Assembly: GCF_000499385.1 (NCBI RefSeq)
Contig: NW_013654435.1
Span: 1 to 10,000 of the forward strand
From: Eimeria necatrix
Lineage: Eukaryota > Apicomplexa > Conoidasida > Eucoccidiorida > Eimeriidae
DNA: 10,000 bases
Direction of reading: 5' to 3'
The notes below the pieces were generated by a model. The model saw nothing but the letters and a program-made list of their open reading frames with translations. It searched no databases and was not told the DNA's origin. Of the stretch, positions 1-8,264 are shown piece by piece. How positions within the stretch are numbered: position 1 is the stretch's first letter; each line of letters begins with the position of its first letter. The position numbers and the translations under genes were made by a program.

Positions 1-7
1 GAGCGCC

Positions 8-45
<38 letters not shown>

Positions 46-165
46 CGAAGAGGCAGCAGCCCAGCCAGGAGCGGCAGCAGCCGACGCGCGTGGAGCAGCA
101 GCAGCCGGGCAGCGGCAAAAAGGAAAAGAAGCAAAAAGAAAAGAGACAAAAACAAAAACAAACTG

Positions 166-199
<34 letters not shown>

Positions 200-275
200 A
201 TACGCAGACCCTGTGGTGCAGCCCATAGACGAAATGGCCCCAGAGTATCAGCCAAGGAGAGTCGAGGAGGGAGCC
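1..275 (+). CDS. p24 gene: low-complexity N-terminal exon (partial)
   Basis: The frame starting at base 3 is open from the window edge to a good donor, GTAAGC at 276. It reads poly-Gln, then a Gln/Arg stretch, a Lys/Gln-rich segment (KKEKKQKEKRQKQKQTD), eleven Ala, and a more normal segment with DPVVQPIDEMAPEYQPRR. The exon ends in phase 0, which fits the acceptor at 613/614. An ATG at 90 is in frame, but the open frame continues left of it, so it need not be the start. Assignment to the p24 gene rests on phase and proximity; it could be the end of a separate upstream reading unit. Confidence 0.5.
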
Positions 276-280
276 GTAAG

Positions 281-317
<37 letters not shown>

Positions 318-547
318 CAGCAGAAGTAGCAGCAGCAGCAATAGTAGTAGTAGTAGTAATAGTAGTAGAAGCAGCAGCAGCAGAAACGGCAGAAGTAGTA
401 GCAGCAGCAGCAGCAGCAGAAGTAGCAGCAGCAGCAGCAGAGCTGCTGGGGAAGAGCCAGGGGTGCTGTTGCTGTGGCTCAGATGCTGGCGTTTTAGCTG
501 CTGCTGCGCTGCAGCGCAGCAGCAGCACCTACCTTACTTTAGTTTTT

Positions 548-587
<40 letters not shown>

Positions 588-703
588 TTATTTTTATTTT
601 ATTTTATTCTCAGATGGCTGATGGAGCTGACAGCCAAACAGCCAGCCTAATGGAGGAGTGGGAGAAGCACATGCAAAATTTCATTCCAGAGATGCTCGTG
701 AGT

Positions 704-763
<60 letters not shown>

Positions 764-2072
764 ATTCAATGTATCATTCCAGGGACTCTCCGGTCTTTGA
801 CGTTTTGCTCATCTTTTGTTTTTGTTTATTTTTATTTATTTCTATCTTTGCTTCCCCAAGCACCAGGTTGCTGCTGCAGCAGCTGCTGCAGCAGCTGCAG
901 CAGCAGCAGCTGCAGCAGCAGCAGCAGCAGGTGGGGGTGTGCGTTTCAGGGGACTTGATATACAAGAAGAGCCGCTCGGAAGGTTTGTTTTACTTCACGG
1001 CGAAGAAGAAAGGAACTTATTCTTTCATTTTGTCCAACCACAGGCAAGTTTTTTTGAATGTTTTGCTGCAGCAAGCTGCTGCTGCTAGCAGCAGCAGCAG
1101 CAGCAAAGCAGCAGCAAAGCAGCAGCAAAGCAGCAGCAAAAAGCAGCAGCAAAGCAGCAGCAAAGCAGCAGCAAAAAGCAGCAGCAAAGCAGCAGCAAAA
1201 CAGCAGCAAGAGAGCAGCAGGAAGAGTCTGCAGCTGGCGAAAGCAGCAGCAAAAGCCGCTGCAGTGCAGCAAGTGCAGCAGCAGCAAATGCAAATAAAAG
1301 CAAATTAATTTGAAATAAATTAAAAGAATTTAAATTCTTTTTTTGAATTAAATTAAAATCAAAAAATGCCAAAAGGGCCTCTTGTGGGCTTTTATTTTTT
1401 CGTTTTTGCTGCATGTTGGGTCTTTGAAATTGCCATTTTTTGAATTTAAATCATATTAATTTAAATTTATTTCTTTTATTATTTTATTTAATTTATTTTT
1501 TAAATTTATTTTAATTTATTTAATTTATTTGTTATTTGATTTATTTGAGTTCAAATTTTGTCTTGCATTTATTTCGTTGTTTGCGCCTTGAACGGCGGCC
1601 CAGTGGACCAGTGGTCAATTTTGGTCGTTTTTTTTCGTTTTTTCGAATAAAACGTTCGTTTTTTCTCATTTAAATTAATTTAATTCTTTTTTTAATTAAT
1701 TTAATTCATTTTTTAAATTAATTTAATTCTTTTTTAATTAATTTGATTCTTTTCTTCTCAATTCCGCTTTTTCCGCCACTTTTTAGGTGGATGGAGTCGA
1801 AAACTGTGACTTTTGCAATTGGCCGCGGCGCCGAAACGGCGCTGCTGCCGAAGCATTTGAACAACGCGGAGGAAATGGTGGCGCAGCTCGAGCGGCAGTT
1901 GAAGGACATTCAGGTAATTAATTAATTAATTAATTAATTAATTAATTAATTAATTAATTAATTCTTTTTTGAGTTGTTTTCCGTTTATTTTGTTCTTCTT
2001 TTTATTTCCGCATTTGTTCCGCCAAAAAACCGGAAACGAGCGGAAAAAGCCGGAGAAACGGCGTTGAAAACG

Positions 2073-2108
<36 letters not shown>

Positions 2109-2358
2109 TGCTGCTGCCTTGTCCTGCTGCTGCCTCTGCTGCTGCTGCTGCTGCTGCTGGCTTGTACTGCTGCTGCCTCTCACTGCCGCTTCCGCTGCTG
2201 CATTGCACTGCTGCTGCCTCTGATTGCTGCTGCTGCTGCTGCCTCTCCCTGCCGCCTCTGCTGCTGCTTCGCACTGCCGCTGCCCCTTACCACTGCTGCT
2301 GCTGCTGCTGCTGCCTCTCCCTGCCGCCTCTGCTGTTGCTTCGCGCTGCCGCTGCTCC

Positions 2359-2389
<31 letters not shown>

Positions 2390-2562
2390 AGGCGGAGTCT
2401 TCTTACCTGTGGATTCGGCAGCGGTCTCTGAACGAAACTGCGCAGAGTTTCCTGCAGCGGCTGTCTTGGTTGAATTGTGTGGAGTTTTTGATGCTGGTGG
2501 CAACAGCAGCATTTCATGCCCGCTATATTGTGGGGCTTGTCTCCGACAAACGCATCTTATAA
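1..2562 (+). CDS. p24/TMED family GOLD-domain cargo receptor, 5' partial, five exons
   Basis: p24 proteins are type I membrane proteins that cycle between ER and Golgi in COPI/COPII vesicles as cargo adaptors. Exons I can join in phase: <1-275, 614-697, 931-1043, 1787-1913 and 2392-2562 (stop TAA). The third exon gives the second half of a GOLD domain (SGDLIYKKSRSEG, then FTAKKKGTYSFILSNH). The fourth gives SKTVTFAIG and then a heptad-like coiled coil ending QLERQLKDIQ, as in emp24/TMED proteins. The fifth gives SSYLWIRQRSLNET, a membrane helix near 2470-2525 and the tail VSDKRIL. Oddities: the family's FCFSN appears as FILSN, so the second GOLD cysteine is missing; the tail lacks the usual FF motif but has a basic pair at -4/-3; and the N-terminal exon carries poly-Gln, a Lys-rich stretch and poly-Ala. 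The signal peptide would lie left of the window. The start of exon 3 is ambiguous within a CAG run (880 to 931), and the first two exons belong here by phase, not homology. Confidence 0.72.
276..613 (+). other. Intron of the p24 gene with CAG, AGT and TTTA repeats
   Basis: It begins GTAAGC and ends with a pyrimidine-rich TTATTCTCAG. Inside are runs of CAG and of AGT/GTA triplets (about 283-440), a 30-bp perfect palindrome at 497-526, and a TTTA tetranucleotide array (about 540-605) directly before the acceptor. No coding content is seen. Confidence 0.6.
497..526. repeat. 30-bp perfect palindrome of CTG/CAG type
   Basis: GCTGCTGCTGCGCTG is followed at once by its exact reverse complement, with no spacer. 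It lies in the first visible intron of the p24 gene and could extrude as a cruciform or fold as an RNA hairpin. Confidence 0.9.
1044..1786 (+). other. GC-AG intron splitting the GOLD region of the p24 gene
   Basis: The exon ends CACAG and the intron begins GCAAGT, the classic non-canonical GC donor context; it ends CACTTTTTAG. The split codon AG|G gives Arg and restores SNHR-WMESKTVTF, which matches the p24 order of GOLD end, KTVTF and coiled coil. No GT donor nearby gives that join. The 743-bp intron holds CAGCAGCAAA-type runs (1081-1290) and AT-rich sequence with a 20-22 bp tandem repeat at about 1673-1755. Confidence 0.7.
1673..1755. repeat. AT-rich tandem repeat, period 20-22 bp, four copies
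   Basis: Copies of AATTAATTTAATTC plus a T-rich tail start at 1673, 1694, 1716 and 1736, shortly before the acceptor at 1786. The last copy is diverged (GATTC). Similar wording recurs in the first intron of the methionine aminopeptidase gene. Confidence 0.75.
1914..2391 (+). other. Last intron of the p24 gene, with (TTAA)n and a CTG-rich minisatellite
   Basis: The donor GTAATT runs straight into a TTAA tetranucleotide array (about 1914-1962). The acceptor is the end of a CTG run (CTGCTGCAG). In between is a CTG-rich minisatellite. Both flanking exons are phase 0. Long open frames across it on both strands are repeat shadows. Confidence 0.7.
2175..2385. repeat. CTG-rich minisatellite, period about 66-72 bp
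   Basis: The core GCCTCTCCCTGCCGCCTCTG occurs at 2241 and 2313, a 72-bp period, with CTG runs between the cores. A more diverged copy (GCCTCTCACTGCCGC) starts at 2175. Each unit ends in a CTTAC or TTCGC-type segment. Confidence 0.75.
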
Positions 2563-2880
2563 ACCAGCAGCAGCAGCAGCAGCAGCAGCAGTATTTGCTT
2601 CGCTGCAGCAGCAGCAGCAGGAGCGTTTGCTTCGCTTCGCTGCAGCAGCAAAAACAGCATTTGCTCCGCTTCGCTGCAGCAGCAGCAGCAGCAGCGGTTG
2701 CTTCGCTTTGCTGCTGGTGCTGCTGCTGCAGCAGCAGCGGTTGCTCCGCTTGGCTGATGCAGCAGCAGCAGCAGCATTCCGTGCGTTTTGCTGCTGCTGC
2801 TGCTGCTGCTGCAGCAAAGCGACACGAAGGCAGCAGCCCCCGGCTTGCCTGCAGCAGCACTGGGAAGTATTATGAAAAGT
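2563..2880. repeat. CAG/CTG minisatellite 3' of the p24 gene
   Basis: Units of the kind TTTGCTTCGCTGCAGCAG repeat with variable CAG length (about 2590-2850). CAG and CTG runs face each other, giving CTGCTGCAGCAG palindromes. Open frames on both strands show only homopolymers broken by FASLQQ/FAPLRC-like blocks. I see no gene; it may be the 3' UTR and downstream spacer of p24. Confidence 0.7.
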
Positions 2881-3363
2881 AAAATGAAAATAAAAATAAA
2901 TAAAATGTCTTAATTTATATCAAATAAATAAAATTAAAAGTGTCTTTATTTGCATTTAATTCATCAGCAAAAGTGTCTTTTTAATTATTTCGTTTAAATG
3001 AATTTATCTGCCAAAGACACAACCATGTATAAGAAAAAGGACTTCTAATAAATAAATAAATAATCAAATTAATAAATTATTAAATGATTAAATAAATTAA
3101 TTAATTCAAATAAATAAATAAAAATAAATGAATGACAATAATATATATTGGTGATAAGAATGATAACAAATCAGCAGCAAATGAATGGGAGAAGTAAATA
3201 AGAGATAATAATAAATGACAAAAATAAATAAATAAATAAAATTAATAAAACAAACAAATAAATGAAATAAATAAATACAATTAATAAATAAATAATAAAC
3301 ACTTGCATTTCCGGAAACACTCGTATGTATGGGAGGATCCATTTGGGGAGAGACAAACCCGAT
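2881..3363. other. AT-rich intergenic spacer
   Basis: AT-rich sequence with many AATAAATA tetranucleotide runs. The only more complex stretch is at about 3300-3360 and carries no recognisable product. No gene or RNA is seen. Confidence 0.7.
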
Positions 3364-3930
3364 TTAAATTGCTGCTGCTGCTGCAGCAGCAGCAACAGCA
3401 GCAGCAGCAGCAGCAGCAAGAGCAGCGGCGGCTGTTGTTCTGTAATGCCTGAGAGAGTCTCGCCCTTCAGCAGCAGCTGCCGCTGCTTCTTCTGCTGCAG
3501 CTGTTGCTGCAGCTGCTTCTGCTGCAGCAGCTGCTTCTGTTGCTGCAGCTGCTGCTGCTGCTGCAGCTACTTGTGCTGCCTTCTGCTGCTGCTGCTGCTG
3601 GGGGCAGCCGCAGCAGCCAGCAGCCCCCAGTGGTCCACTGGTCAGTTTGTTTGCGCCCTGAAGTAGAAGGCCTGATGGTCTTTCCAGCAGCTGCTGCTGC
3701 TGCAGCTTCTGCTGCTGCAGCTTCTGCTGCTGCAGCTTCTGCTGCTGCAGCTTCTGCTGCTGCAGCACGTTCAGCAGCAGCTGCATCGAGGCTGCTGCGG
3801 TGGCCACTGCCACAGCTACGGCAGCTGCTGCTGCTGCAGCAGCAGCAGCAGCAGCAGCAGCAAAAACATGCATTTTCTGCAGATAAGTTTGCAGTGAGTG
3901 CGTCTGCGGGGCAGCAGCAGCAGCCTTGAG
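3364..3930. repeat. CAG/CTG-rich block with a 15-bp tandem repeat
   Basis: Dense CTG/CAG in both orientations. At about 3690-3768 the 15-bp unit CTGCTGCTGCAGCTT repeats four to five times; on the - strand it would read QQQKL. Open frames exist on both strands (3504-3929 +, 3364-3873 -), but they contain almost only homopolymers and neither has a convincing domain. I treat the block as non-coding, with low certainty. Confidence 0.6.
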
Positions 3931-4008
3931 CTGAACTTCAGTCCTTTTGGGGTTTAGGGTTTTGCTGCTCCTCTTCTGCTAGAAAAAAATTGGGCAGCAC
4001 CAAGACTC

Positions 4009-4060
4009 TAGGGTTTAGGGTTTAGGGTTTAGGGTTTAGGGCTAGGGTTTAGGGTTTAGG
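4009..4060 (+). repeat. Interstitial telomere-type repeat (TTTAGGG)n
   Basis: About seven tandem TTTAGGG units, G-rich on the + strand, with one interruption (GGGCTAGGG near 4039-4046). A short outlier (GGTTTAGGGTTTT) lies at about 3950-3963. This 7-bp unit is the telomere repeat reported for coccidia, but here it lies between genes, not at an end. Confidence 0.9.
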
Positions 4061-4406
4061 ACCGGGGATGCTGTTGGAAACAAACCCCCGAAACGGCACC
4101 AGCAGCATGGCAGCAACAGCAGCAGCAGCAGCAGCAAGAGCAGCAGCAACGGCAGCAGCAGCAGCAGCAGAAGCAGGAACAGCAGCAGCAGCAACAACAG
4201 GAGCAGCAGCAGCAACAGAAGCAGCAGGAGCGAGGCAGCAGCAGCAGCTGCTGCTGCCGCTGCAAGGCTGTCCTGCTGGAGGCTTAACATAGGGAAGGAC
4301 TGGCTGCAGATTTAAAAGTAAATAAAAATGAAATTAAAATTAAAATAATTAAAATTAAAAATTAAAAATAAAAATAAAATTAAAATTAAAATTAAAAGCT
4401 CAGGGG
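4061..4406. other. Spacer with CAG runs and an AAAATT repeat
   Basis: CAG/CAA runs at about 4100-4260 are followed by an AT-rich segment at 4316-4396 built from AAAATTAAAATT units. The segment lies just beyond the stop codon of the minus-strand gene and probably covers its 3' flank. No gene is seen. Confidence 0.6.
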
Positions 4407-4408
4407 CC

Positions 4409-4471
4409 TCAGCGCCGCAGCAAATCGCTGTCTGCCTTTAGCCTGCTGGGCCTGGGGGGCCCCTCCCCCTT

Positions 4472-4518
<47 letters not shown>

Positions 4519-4872
4519 CAGCAGCAGCAGCAGCAGCAGCGTATTTGATCTGCTTCGTTTGAAAGGCGAAGGGCAAGCAGCGGCGGAGGAAGCTGCGGAG
4601 CTGCTGCTGCTGCAGCGAGGGCTCTGCTGCTGCTGCCATAAAGGGAAAAGGAATATTTTGGGGATTTATAAAAGCTGCCAAATAAAAAACATCTGCTGCA
4701 GCACTCAGCAGCAGCTGGGGGGCCCCCAGGGCTTTTTGCTGCTGCTGCAGCTGCTCGCGCAAAGAAGCAGCAGCAGCTAGCACTGAGGAGCAGTCCGGGG
4801 GGTCCGTTGCTGCTGCTGCTGCTGCTGCTGCTGCGATTTCTGCGGCTTTTGCTGCTGCTGACGCTTGCGGTC

Positions 4873-4911
<39 letters not shown>

Positions 4912-4991
4912 CGTCAGCTCTGCAAGCTGCTGCTGCTGCCACCAGCCGCTGAATGACGGGCAGTTGATTGAGCGCTTCTTGTAAGCGCGCA

Positions 4992-5056
<65 letters not shown>

Positions 5057-5421
5057 CTGCTCCCTGTGGATTTGGTCCCGAGCTATTGCTGCTGCCTGGC
5101 TGAGCAGCCACTGCAGCAGCAGCAAATGGTCGGCGAGCAGCAGCGGAGCAGCAAGCAGCAGCAGCTGCTCAACTCGGGAAAGAAGCCAGTTGAGCTCCAC
5201 GTACACCTGGGGCTGCGCAGCCCAAGTGAGAACTGCAGCAGCAGTTTGCTGCTGCTGAGCAGCAGCAAAAGCAGCAGCAACAATTTCCGAGTCCGCCGTG
5301 AGGTCCACTACCAGCAGCACTTTCTCTGCTTGCTGCTGCTGCAGCACCCCACGCAAGCCACACACTAACGCAAGCGCGAGTTCGTGCGCAGCCAGCAGCA
5401 GCAGCGCTTCCGTGAGTTCAG
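4409..5421 (-). CDS. Unrecognised Gln/Ala/Leu-rich protein, terminal exon
   Basis: An open frame of about 1 kb ends at TGA (4411-4409). Its 5' limit is probably an intron acceptor: minus-strand ATTTAG before 5421, with an alternative ending before 5435; both follow AT-rich sequence. No in-frame ATG fits the start. The non-repeat parts look like real protein: ELTEALLLLAAHELALALV, KVLLVVDLTADSEIV, QVYVELNWLLSRVEQLLLL, RDQIHRE, LQEALNQLPVIQRLV and DVFYLAAFINPQNIPFPF. They are amphipathic, helix-prone and Leu-rich, as in an alpha-helical scaffold, and are separated by poly-Gln (23 residues) and several poly-Ala runs. I do not recognise a family. The caveat is that CAG repeats alone can keep a frame open; the varied segments argue against pure shadow. 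Confidence 0.5.
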
Positions 5422-5509
5422 CTAAATGTGCGGGACTAAATGTGGAATTATTTGCAAATTAAAATTAGTTTTAATTGTCAAAACAGCAGCAGAAACTGCT
5501 GCTCGCTTC

Positions 5510-5594
5510 GAGCTGCCTATACACCCGAGCTGCCTGTACACCCGAGCTGCCTGTACACCCGAGCTGCGTGTACACCCGAGCTGCCTATACACCT
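5510..5594 (+). repeat. Perfect 17-bp tandem repeat, five units
   Basis: The unit GAGCTGCCTGTACACCC starts at 5510, 5527, 5544, 5561 and 5578. Units 2 and 3 are identical; the others differ by one or two bases (CCTATACACC, CGTGTACACC). It lies about 90 bp outside the minus-strand exon start, in a probable intron or upstream region. 17 bp is not a codon multiple, so it is unlikely to be coding. It is the densest cluster of a motif dispersed through 5.19-9.7 kb. Confidence 0.9.
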
Positions 5595-5699
5595 GAAAGC
5601 GGCTGGCTCACCGCGAGGAAAACGGAAAAGAGCAAATTGGCAACTCGAATTATTTTAATCCATTCTTTGGAATTAAAATTTCTTTTTTTGTTTTGAAAA

Positions 5700-5936
5700 A
5701 CTTCGCGGCCGAGTTTGTCTTGTGCGGGGGCGCTGCTGGCTGCGGCCACGGAGTGTACGTACACCGCAGCGGCGCCGCTCGCAGCAGCAGCAGCAAAGCG
5801 AGCAGCAAAACTTCTCTCCACAAACGCGAAGTCTTCTCGGAAGTTTGCAGCAGCAGCAGCAGCTTCTGCAGCAAAGTAGTCCCGCGGGAACCACTGCTGC
5901 TGCTGCTGCTGCTGCTGCTGCAGCTGCTGCAGCTGG
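5700..5936 (-). CDS. Possible upstream exon of the minus-strand gene
   Basis: On the minus strand, in the same frame register as the downstream exon, poly-Gln is followed by WFPRDYFAAEAAAAANFRED, FAFVERSFAARF and, after an Ala run, AAAVYVHSVAAASSAP. This varied sequence is better than either overlapping + strand frame. However, the only obvious donor (GAA|GTTTTT near 5700) is weak and its phase 0 does not match either candidate acceptor (phase 1 or 2). It may be a shadow, or an intermediate exon may have been missed. Confidence 0.28.
5753..5764. promoter_or_regulatory. Palindrome GTGTACGTACAC, possible protein-binding site
   Basis: A 12-bp perfect palindrome, one copy of the dispersed GTGTAC-type element. 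A regulatory role is inference from symmetry and recurrence only. It also falls inside the doubtful minus-strand exon at 5700-5936. Confidence 0.35.
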
Positions 5937-6085
5937 CAGCGGGCTGTACGGACACCGCAGCGCAGCAGCAGCAGCCCGTTTTGCTCCTTCTTTGCTGCAC
6001 TTCTTTTGCCATTTGTTTTTATTTATTTATTCTTTTATTTCCTATTTATCCCATTAATAACTAAATGCAACAAAAAGAATTAATT

Positions 6086-6130
6086 GCCGCAGGCAAAGCA
6101 CCCACCAGGGGGAAAAGAATCCCCTGCGGC
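6086..6130. repeat. Inverted repeat, GCCGCAGG / CCTGCGGC arms
   Basis: Eight-base arms at 6086-6093 and 6123-6130 flank 29 bases. A nested AGGGG/CCCCT pair competes for the right arm. It could fold in DNA or RNA; there is no T-run or gene context to call a terminator. Confidence 0.5.
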
Positions 6131-6138
6131 CTCATCAT

Positions 6139-6139
<1 letters not shown>

Positions 6140-6173
<34 letters not shown>

Positions 6174-6348
6174 TTGGGGAGCAGCAGCAAGTAGAGGAGG
6201 AGGCCGAGACAGAGGCTTATTCTCTTCATTTCAAATTAAAATTAAAAAGAAATGAAATGAAATGAAAGCTCCGTTCTGCAAACTTGTGATAACTCCAGGT
6301 GTACAGACACCTCCTTGCTGCAGCGTGAACTGCCCCAGGGACATTCCC

Positions 6349-6391
<43 letters not shown>

Positions 6392-6400
6392 GAACAACAA

Positions 6401-6437
<37 letters not shown>

Positions 6438-6440
6438 GAC
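6140..6440. repeat. Opposed CTG and CAG runs around a GTGTACAGACACC element
   Basis: A CTG run at about 6140-6172, an AT-rich gap, the element AGGTGTACAGACACCT (6297-6312), then CAG runs with a CAA interruption at about 6351-6436. Short frames through it are homopolymer shadows. I see no gene from 5937 to 7445; the rest is AT-rich spacer. Confidence 0.6.
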
Positions 6441-6717
6441 GCAGCAACGGCCAGGGGGCAATAGATTAGAGCATTTCTGCTGCTGCAGCTGGAGAAATAG
6501 AACTTAAATAAATTAAATTTAAAAATAAATTTAAATTAAAGCAGCAAATTAAATTGCATTTAATGCTTTATTTGCTGCAGCCCGCAGCCACCTTTGGTGC
6601 CCAGGCCACACAGGGCGAAAAACAAATTAAAAAGATATAAACAAAAATAATAAAACCAAATTTAATTCAATTTTAATCTTAAACTCATTAATGCAGCCCA
6701 AAGACAACAATAGAACT

Positions 6718-6798
6718 TGGGGGCCCCCCAGGGGGCCCCCGGGGGGCCCCGGGGGTCCCCCGGGGGGCCCCCTGCGGCCTCTGGGGGCCCCGTGGGGT
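6718..6798. repeat. GGGGGCCCCC palindromic array
   Basis: Alternating blocks of four to six G and four to six C run from about 6718 to 6768, continuing as a weaker GGGGGCCCC-containing stretch to 6798. Each block pair is self-complementary, so the segment can form nested hairpins, and both strands carry enough G-runs for G-quadruplexes. Open frames here (collagen-like Gly/Pro/Arg on the minus strand) are composition artefacts. Confidence 0.8.
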
Positions 6799-7445
6799 CC
6801 TGAGATGCTGCGCTGCCCATGGGGCTGAAATGGCGGGTTTATTCATTATTTTACTTTTAATTTTAATTAAAAGTAATTTAAAGTTATTATTATTTTGTTT
6901 TGTCGGTGGAAGCTGCTGGTTTGGGGTGTATCGACGCCGCAGCTGCGCGTGCTGCAGCCCTGGGCGCTGGTTGCTGCTGCCGGATTGGTTTTTATTTGGC
7001 AAAATTGGCCAAATGGATTTAATTATTTGAATTAATTTATTTAAATCAATTCAAATAATTAAATTCTGAAGGAAATTCAGCGAATGGAATCCACTTGGCG
7101 GCGGAGCCGAACACTCGAGCTGTCTGTACACCTCAACGGCGCCGCCCTCCTCTCCCCAACCGCTTCCAAAGCGGAAATTCATTTTTGTTTTTAAATTAAA
7201 TTATAAAACTTCACTGAAATGTTTCTTTTATTTGGCTTTTGTCTTTTAATGAAGGAGCTTTCCGACTGATCGCGCGCGAGTCCCGCCAGGTGTATCTACA
7301 GCTCGCGGCACCCTCTCGGTGGATCTTCCGGCGCCTCCGTCGCTGCAGCAACAGAATTAACAAATCTTTGAACAACTCTTTGATTTATTTGATTTATTTT
7401 CAACTTATTTATCTTCTTTTGCCGCTGAAAAACGCAATTGTGGGA

Positions 7446-8091
7446 ATGGCGGCTCCGCCGTTGTTCGGGAAGCCGGGCTTTTGGGGTGTACGTACAGCTG
7501 TGTCGCGCTTGGGGTGTACGTTGAGCTCGTCTCGGCCTCGCGCTTTCACTTCTTTTGTTCTTCCTTCTTCAAAAGGAGCCCCTGGGGAGCAAAGGGGACT
7601 TCAAGGAGACTCAAAAAGCCAAAAGTTCGAAGAAAATAAACCGGGAAATGACCGGAAACTGCAGCAGCAGCAGCAGCAGCAGCAGCTGCAGCTGCCTTCT
7701 CCGCTGCTCAGCCGCTCCGCGTTGAGGCCGCAGGAAAAGAAGTTCAAAAGGACTTTAAGAGAAGGTCAAAAGCCATTTAAATTCTTTTTCAATTAATTCA
7801 TTTATTTATTTTTATTTAAATTCTTTTTCAATTAATTCATTTATTTATTTTTAATTTAAGTTCTTTTAAATTAATTCATTTATTTATTTTATTATTTCCT
7901 TTTTTATTATAATCAAAATCCTTTTTTGTCTTTTATTTATTTATTTCATTTACTTATTTTCCCCTTTTGCTGCTGCACAAGTTCGCCTGCATTTCCCGAG
8001 GCCTGTCGATATTTATTTATTTATTTATTTTATTTATTTATTTATTTATTTATTATTATTATTATTTATTATTTATTATTTATTATTTGTT

Positions 8092-8135
<44 letters not shown>

Positions 8136-8264
8136 TTTGCTGCAGGAGAATTCGCAGTGCTGCCGGCCCAAGAAGTCCCCCCGTGGGTGCCGCGGCCGCC
8201 CTACGCTGTAGCAGCAGACGGGCGGCCTGCGCCCCCTGCTGCTGCTGCTGCTGCTGCTGCAGCT

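Noticed and set aside
658..1308. 216-aa + strand open frame taken as one protein
   Set aside because: Only 931-1043 of it is protein-like (GOLD region). The first part is intron in the wrong frame for the exon at 614-697, and the end is a CAGCAGCAAA repeat inside the GC-AG intron.
2180..2882. Long open frames on both strands (302 aa + and 226 aa -) over the p24 last intron, last exon and 3' flank
   Set aside because: They consist of homopolymer Cys, Leu, Ala, Gln and Ser runs from CTG/CAG repeats. The real signal in this stretch is the p24 exon at 2392-2562 in a different frame.
3364..3929. Possible genes on either strand in the CTG/CAG block
   Set aside because: Almost pure Ala/Gln/Leu/Ser homopolymers, no start context, no splice logic and no varied segment long enough to support a product.
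4009..4060. True chromosome end marked by TTTAGGG
   Set aside because: Arrays are short, occur at three or more sites in both orientations, and have genes on both sides; they are interstitial.
4042..4292. Leu-rich or Cys-rich minus-strand frames and Ala-rich plus-strand frame
   Set aside because: Frame-shifted readings of one CAG run next to a telomere-type repeat.
6688..7002. Collagen-like Gly/Pro/Arg open frame on the minus strand
   Set aside because: It is produced by the GGGGGCCCCC array; the flanking residues look like translated AT-rich spacer.
7239..7445. Upstream ATG at 7239 as the MetAP start
   Set aside because: The added residues include a translated AT-rich stretch (about 7355-7440) and a dispersed GTGTA element; ATG 7446 is closer to plausible leader sequence. 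Not excluded.
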